From Agelas oroides (lineage: Eukaryota > Porifera > Demospongiae > Agelasida > Agelasidae): a stretch of 64,000 bases of DNA. Positions 57,665 through 64,000 of this stretch are shown piece by piece. The notes beneath the pieces are model-generated. The model was not told the DNA's origin. It made no database searches and was given only the letters and a program-made list of their open reading frames with translations. The translations under genes were made by a program, and so were the position numbers. The number at the start of each line of letters is the position of its first letter. The first letter of the stretch is position 1. Location of the stretch: the NCBI GenBank assembly GCA_949130485.1, contig OX422184.1, positions 20,352,824-20,416,823 of the forward strand. The letters are read 5' to 3'.

Positions 57665-59157
57665 CCCTTAACCATTTAGCCAACAAGCCACAACAGACGA
57701 CCAGCACACTGTTCGGTCTAATGTATGCTGTGAAACGAATGAATTATGAATATTCAAGACACATGAACCGCTGTGAAACGAATTACTTATGAATATTCAA
57801 CAGAAGACGTAATGATGACGTAATGAAACATGAACAGCTGTGAAAAAAGCGAATTCCGTATAATTCCACCGCGATTAAGCGCATGCGCGAACGACCAGGC
57901 CCTTTCTCCTCCTCCTCTTCGGGCCTGGGAACGAGGCTAGGTCTGGATACGTTCACTGGGGACAAATCAGAAAGCTTGTCGGCATGTTGTCGCACCAATC
58001 AGTTGTTCAGGGAAGTTAATTACTTGTTACGTCATCACAAGATAGCCTGCTTGCAGATTTTTGGGTGCCAAGACTAACTTGTGTGCTGCTAGTAACTTAT
58101 AATCCTGCCCACAATTACTGATGGACTCATGTCAACTGGCCCCAGTTTTCCCAGTGAAAGTGTCCAGATCCTATATTTGACAAGGCCGCAGGGTGAGTGT
58201 GAAAAATTTGGTCTGGGGAGAGACTAGGATAGCTACCCCGTATTCCAGATAAGCAGTGGTAGTGCTTATGGTGTCTGAGTTTTCTGATTGCTGGAAGGGT
58301 ATAAAGTTCTGGAAGATTTCATCACATAGGATAATGTCAAGTATAGGTCGAGGGTAGACACACACAGGAGAGCATGTGAAAGACGATCCCTTGTCCTTCC
58401 TGGTAGAAAGCAGTGTTGTTTGGTTTGTAATGGGAAATCCCCACAATGATGTCAGCAAAAGTTGACATTCAGAATTAAAGAGATAATAGGGGGTTCTATG
58501 CATACACTATTAGTGTATCCTCTCTCCCTTGCACACGTACATACATATATTCGTCTATTTTTTATATTTTGATTAGCTAAAATTTTCAAAGGCCGTACTA
58601 AAGATAAAGCTAATGTCAACTAAACTTGACAAATGACAGCATGGCTGCATGCGCTATACCAAGCGATTAGAAACGGTTCTTATGAATACTGAGTTACCTT
58701 TAGAGTTGGAGTTCACTGTTTTCTGTCAATTAGAGGATGTCCTAGCAGCAGTGTTCGCAACACACACAGGTAAGCGCTCAAGTTTTTCATTGAATGAATG
58801 TCAACAAAAGGCAACAAAACAACAGCGTGCACTACACCAGACGATCAGTAACAACCTTTTCGAATACTGAGTTACCATTCAGAGCTCTCAGAGTTGGAAT
58901 TCATAGTTCTCTGTCATTCAGAGTGTCCTAGCAGCAGCCTTCATCATGCATACAGGAAAGCATTCGAGTATTCATTGTTTATTTTAAGAACCGAGGTAGA
59001 ACTTCCACAAAAATTAGCCTTTTCTGTATGTTCATCTTCTTCCCTCATCTAATAGCATGACTTTTCAATAATTAACGAGTGGTCTCCCTGTTCATGCAGA
59101 ATCTCGGGACTAAAGGGATAATTATAGCGAGGGTATACGGAAACATCTAAGAAGTTG

Positions 59158-60682
<1,525 letters not shown>

Positions 60683-60849
60683 CTGTATGCTCAAGGTCTG
60701 ACAAGTTCTTGAAGATCTTTTGTTTCTAGCTAATTATGTGCTTCAATTGCATGGAACTGACTGCAAACAAAGTGAGAGCTGACGGTTGTACATAACCTGC
60801 TGCTCTTCAAACCCTTGACAATGTCGTCTACCATGTTTTTGTCATTCAG

Positions 60850-63098
60850 GGAACTCAGGGGAGCAGCACGTATGCAACTGATTGGTCATCAAGTGGTTGG
60901 AAGCAAGAATATAAGTCATGAAGAGGTCAAGGCTATGTATAGAAAACTATTTGGAGGGGAATCAATCAGGATAAAGAGAATACTGAAGAAGGAATTTGGA
61001 GCTATTGAAGGCAAAACAGTCTTGAGTCAAATTTTCCAGGTACGTTATGTTTTGCATAATTTTCATTATACAGCCTGTAACTATTTGCCTGGACACAGAA
61101 TAGCTGTTATGATAAGTATGGGTATACATGCATGTAATGTACAGGTGATATTTGACAGTGTTAAGAAAATGCTGGTGGAACGCCTACTAAGATGTCCACT
61201 GATAGCTGAAGTTCTGCCATCACAGAAGTCTTCAAAGATTGAGGATAGAGTGAGAGAAACAAGCCTTAGGGATAGTGATGACAGGCAGCGAATTTTTCAA
61301 GCATTCAAAATCATGGAAGAAGTAAGTTCTCTGGTTGCCTCTTGCTGTTAATGTTATGCCAACATGCCTACTATCAGTTTCTTGTTTATTGAAACGCAGA
61401 TGACAAAAGAAGAACAAGCTCAATCAATGGAGCAAGCCATCGAATCTCTTTTTATGGTTGCAAACTTTCCCACATCCAGTAGTGATGCTGCTATTAAAGC
61501 TGAAATGCGTGAGAAACAAATGGCGTATGGCATTCTTCTACACAGTTGTGGTCTAATAGAGATGACTGAGGATGCAGTTAAAAGCAACATTGAGGATATG
61601 AAGTGTAAATTAAATGAAGCCTCAAGGGTAAGAGTCAGACTTACTGAATGCATTATAATTGGGATGCTTGTAATATTATGGTAGCATACAGCATACTTAA
61701 CTGTGTGTCTCTGAGAAGAGGTGTCACTTGAGCTCTCCTTGCTATATGAACAGTTTCATCTATTAAAGTGGAACATGCTGTTTGCAGGGAGAGGGTGTCA
61801 GACCCTTAAAGGGAACCAACATATATTGTAATCATCTGCCCTCCAACTGGCACAACCCTCTTTTTCCAGTTCTCTGCAATAGAAGGCTTTGAACGTGCCA
61901 AGGAACTAGCTGGGGAACTTCTTGACACATACATCAATAGTGGTGTGCACCTGGCCTGGACAATGGTCACTCGAATCCCTCCCATGTTTGCCGTTCAACC
62001 CCAAAAACACGAACCACCTAACACCACATTAGAGGATGACAGTGAAGATGCATCAAAACAAACAATCTTAGTGCCACTCCGACCAATTCTTTTCTTCAGC
62101 TATGAAGGTCATCCAGCTATTGAAGGGATTCTAGCGGCTATCCCTTCCGAAAGTAAGTGGATGAATATAGTGATGAACTACAAGTAGTTAACTGATGGTG
62201 AGTCTGTTAAAATAAAAGTAAATGTGACTCACTACAATCCCCCCATCCTCCTAAACTAATGGTACAGGTGCTCTAGTATCATGGTCATGGTACATGGTAA
62301 GAGTTTGCACACTATCTTTTATTAATTCATGCCTTGTAGCTTCATAATTATAAGTACTGCTTATTAACTTTTGAAGACACAATGGTGCATGTGTGTGAAA
62401 GCTAGGTCTATATGTACCTACTTACTGTCAGACCTAACACAATCATTGGATAATTATAGGTAGTCACCCTGTAAATTTTCTTAAAAAGAGCACTTGAAAC
62501 TAATAGTCTACGTGTGCATGTGATACCTGAGATGGACGTGATCAAGCTTCACTTGCAGTCTTGTTCTCGGGAAATGGGCAAAATTCAGGAAGTAGAAGGA
62601 GGCTGAGACTCTTTGATTGTCCAAGTCGACATGTATTTAACATGCATGGTATAAGAATGAACTATGCATGACAAGCCAGGCAGTGTGTTCACAGCCAACA
62701 GAGGTCGTGTAGGAGGCAGGACAGATGCTCCATCATGTGTGTAAGGACTTGAGCATGAGTTGCTCATAGACAGAGAGTGACATGGTCTGCATGCATACTG
62801 TGCCTTGGTAATGACCTGGTGAAGCCTTTGCTAACCAAACAATGCTGCTCTGTATTGCTCACTTAGGCTCAATATTCTACATTTGACTTAGTTACTGTTA
62901 TTAGGCAAAAATGCAAATCACATTACTTATCCTTTTTTTTAGCAAAAAGTTAAACAAAAAATGCAGAAAGGAGTTAACTATGGGGTGAAAGAGGTGTGAC
63001 CACACTTTGAAATGCATTATAATGTCTTCTACCTTCAAGACTTGGCTGCTTACCAACATAGCCTCAGTGTCTCATTTCTCTTTTTACATGCAGATTGA
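60850..63098 (+). CDS. Helical protein with MIEAP-like C-terminal region
   Basis: Four well-bordered exons join in frame: 60850-61039 (RGAARMQLIGHQVVGSKN, EEVKAMYRKLFGG), 61145-61321 (VIFDSVKKMLVERLL), 61400-61627 (EEQAQSMEQAIESLF) and 61870-62152 (FERAKELAGELL, HLAWTMVTRIPPMF, VPLRPILFFSYEGHPAIEG). A last exon after TTTACATGCAG at 63094 would add Asn and a stop, with AATAAA at 63293. Otherwise reading through the donor stops at 62187, with AATAAA at 62211. With the exons at 57219 the total is about 316 residues. The last part resembles the MIEAP (mitochondria-eating protein, SPATA18) C-terminal domain pattern of a W-x-M...PP stretch followed by a P-x-L/I-hydrophobic-EG-P motif. That match is recalled, not searched. 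The N-terminal part is predicted helical. An ATG at 60821 could also start exon 1. Cellular role uncertain. Confidence 0.7.
62211..62216 (+). terminator. Possible polyadenylation signal (short form)
   Basis: AATAAA 24 bases after the read-through stop at 62187. Confidence 0.4.
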
Positions 63099-63292
63099 TG
63101 ACTTTATCTGTAGGGGACCCAGAGAGGTGGTCAGATGAAGATACTTGTACTAGTACCATAATGTTGAGCCTTTTGATATTTTGATTATGTGCCTTTTTAT
63201 GAGGTGCACTGTACTAGACTACTAGGATTGCTCTCCACACTATTGTTGTGACTGTAGAACATATTTGCACCAACATACAAGCACAACATCAA

Positions 63293-63298
63293 AATAAA
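63293..63298 (+). terminator. Possible polyadenylation signal (spliced form)
   Basis: AATAAA about 195 bases after the stop codon of the possible last exon at 63094. Confidence 0.4.
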
Positions 63299-64000
63299 TT
63301 AGTGCTCTAATTATTGATTGACAGTGATTTATCGTATCAGTAAGTCGGTAGAGTATGTATGGATGACTTATAATTACACACTAGTCTTGGTACCAGCAGG
63401 GTCTGGTACCCAGAATACACATATACACAGAAAGTAAGTTATTTGCCAGTGTGCAAATTTCTGGAATATTAATTTTAGTGCTCATAATCACTCCTGTCTG
63501 AAAATGACGTACATAAAGACTTGTTGATAGTAGTAGGGTGGAAGCATAGCATAATTAAGAGAAAGTTAGTTTGGTTCTCAGATTTCCTCTACAGAATGGT
63601 CTGGGAACCAAACTATTTCGTTATGTGGGGCATGTGCTCATGAATAATGTTATAAATAAACAATGCCAGGATATATTCCTGGAAGCATAATTAAACCAGT
63701 TAGCAGCGTTGGAACAGGACATTATAGTAGGACATTTTTTCAAATGCAAGTCTTCAAGGCCTAAACATTTATGAACAGCTAGTTTATATTCATGAGCATG
63801 TGTAGAACTCACTTCCCTGGAACCAGTAATATGATGACTCTATATCATGTCACCAGCCATGCATTTTTTCTGTGAACTTGGTATATTCTAAGCCCCATGA
63901 CAAACTCATGTAGCTACATAAATAGTTTTCAGTTTGGTTTGATACATATCTGCCACGCATTGCACACAGCCTTGTTTCTTCATTTTTGTTTGCCTTGTTT
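63299..64000. other. Non-coding end with two small hairpins
   Basis: A 49-bp hairpin at 63567-63615 (TAGTTTGGTTCTCAGA and TCTGGGAACCAAACTA) resembles the MULE-like termini but lacks a flanking duplication. A weaker one is at 63383-63417 (TAGTCTTGGTACCAG, CTGGTACCCAGA). No gene was recognised. Confidence 0.55.

Larger units (their letters stand above)
56936..57939. mobile_element. 1-kb MULE-like element carrying exon-like sequence
   Basis: The inverted ends start TAGCCTCGTTCCCAGGCCCG and continue through AAGAGGAGGAGGAGGAGAAAG; the right end is the exact mirror. GGTCTGGAT flanks both sides perfectly (56927-56935 and 57940-57948). Inside are two small spliced-looking exons (57219-57255 and 57316-57346) and an interstitial telomeric array (57629-57664). 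It landed next to another element start (TAGTCTCGTTCCCAGACC at 56873). Confidence 0.85.

Noticed and set aside
63383-63417. Further MULE-like hairpin
   Set aside because: Arms are short and no 9-bp flanking duplication is visible.

Overview
The window looks like a piece of an animal nuclear genome, most likely a demosponge. The reasons are: secreted or receptor-type modules (SRCR, Sushi/CCP and fibrinogen C-terminal) on separate, phase-matched exons; an HSPA12-type Hsp70 with short GT-AG introns; TTAGGG-type telomeric repeat units; and a dense load of small palindromic DNA transposons. The organism call is inference. SRCR+CCP receptors and HSPA12 expansions are known from sponges, but some other marine invertebrates have them too.

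Layout. 0-5 kb: a tRNA-derived SINE, a palindromic MITE and the terminal fibrinogen-domain exon of a minus-strand gene. 5-11 kb: a roughly 2-kb direct duplication whose copies serve as empty sites for each other's transposon insertions. 11-23 kb: a transposon graveyard with an old Ty3/gypsy fragment, a fragment of an unnamed multicopy family, an integrase-like fragment, the C-terminal half of a P-element/THAP9-like transposase and a rearranged piggyBac transposase. 22.7-26.5 kb: a block with piggyBac-type ends (TTAA plus CCCTTTAAACCC) holding interleaved inverted repeats. 27-37 kb: a minus-strand receptor-like gene (signal peptide, SRCR, CCP, then a possible tail exon with an ITIM-like motif), interrupted by repeats. 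37-52 kb: gene-poor sequence with MITEs, a cluster of 16-bp palindromes, one unassigned exon and a 340-bp G-rich array. 52.2-55.3 kb: an HSPA12-like Hsp70 gene with a possible divergent partner. 55.4-63.3 kb: an ankyrin-like exon (minus), then a plus-strand gene with a MIEAP-like C-terminal region and two phase-compatible first-exon choices. One of these lies inside a transposon.

The most coherent unexpected signal is a set of short inverted-repeat elements with 9-bp target duplications (5886-6256, 6474-7018, 21974-22024, 26742-27077, 42426-42813, 42906-43036, 56936-57939). This points to a Mutator-like family that ranges from a 51-bp bare hairpin to a 1-kb element carrying two exon-like segments. 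No gene cluster suggests a metabolic pathway or a bacterial-type operon. The genes are independent eukaryotic units. Splice sites and domain calls were read by eye; no alignment was run.
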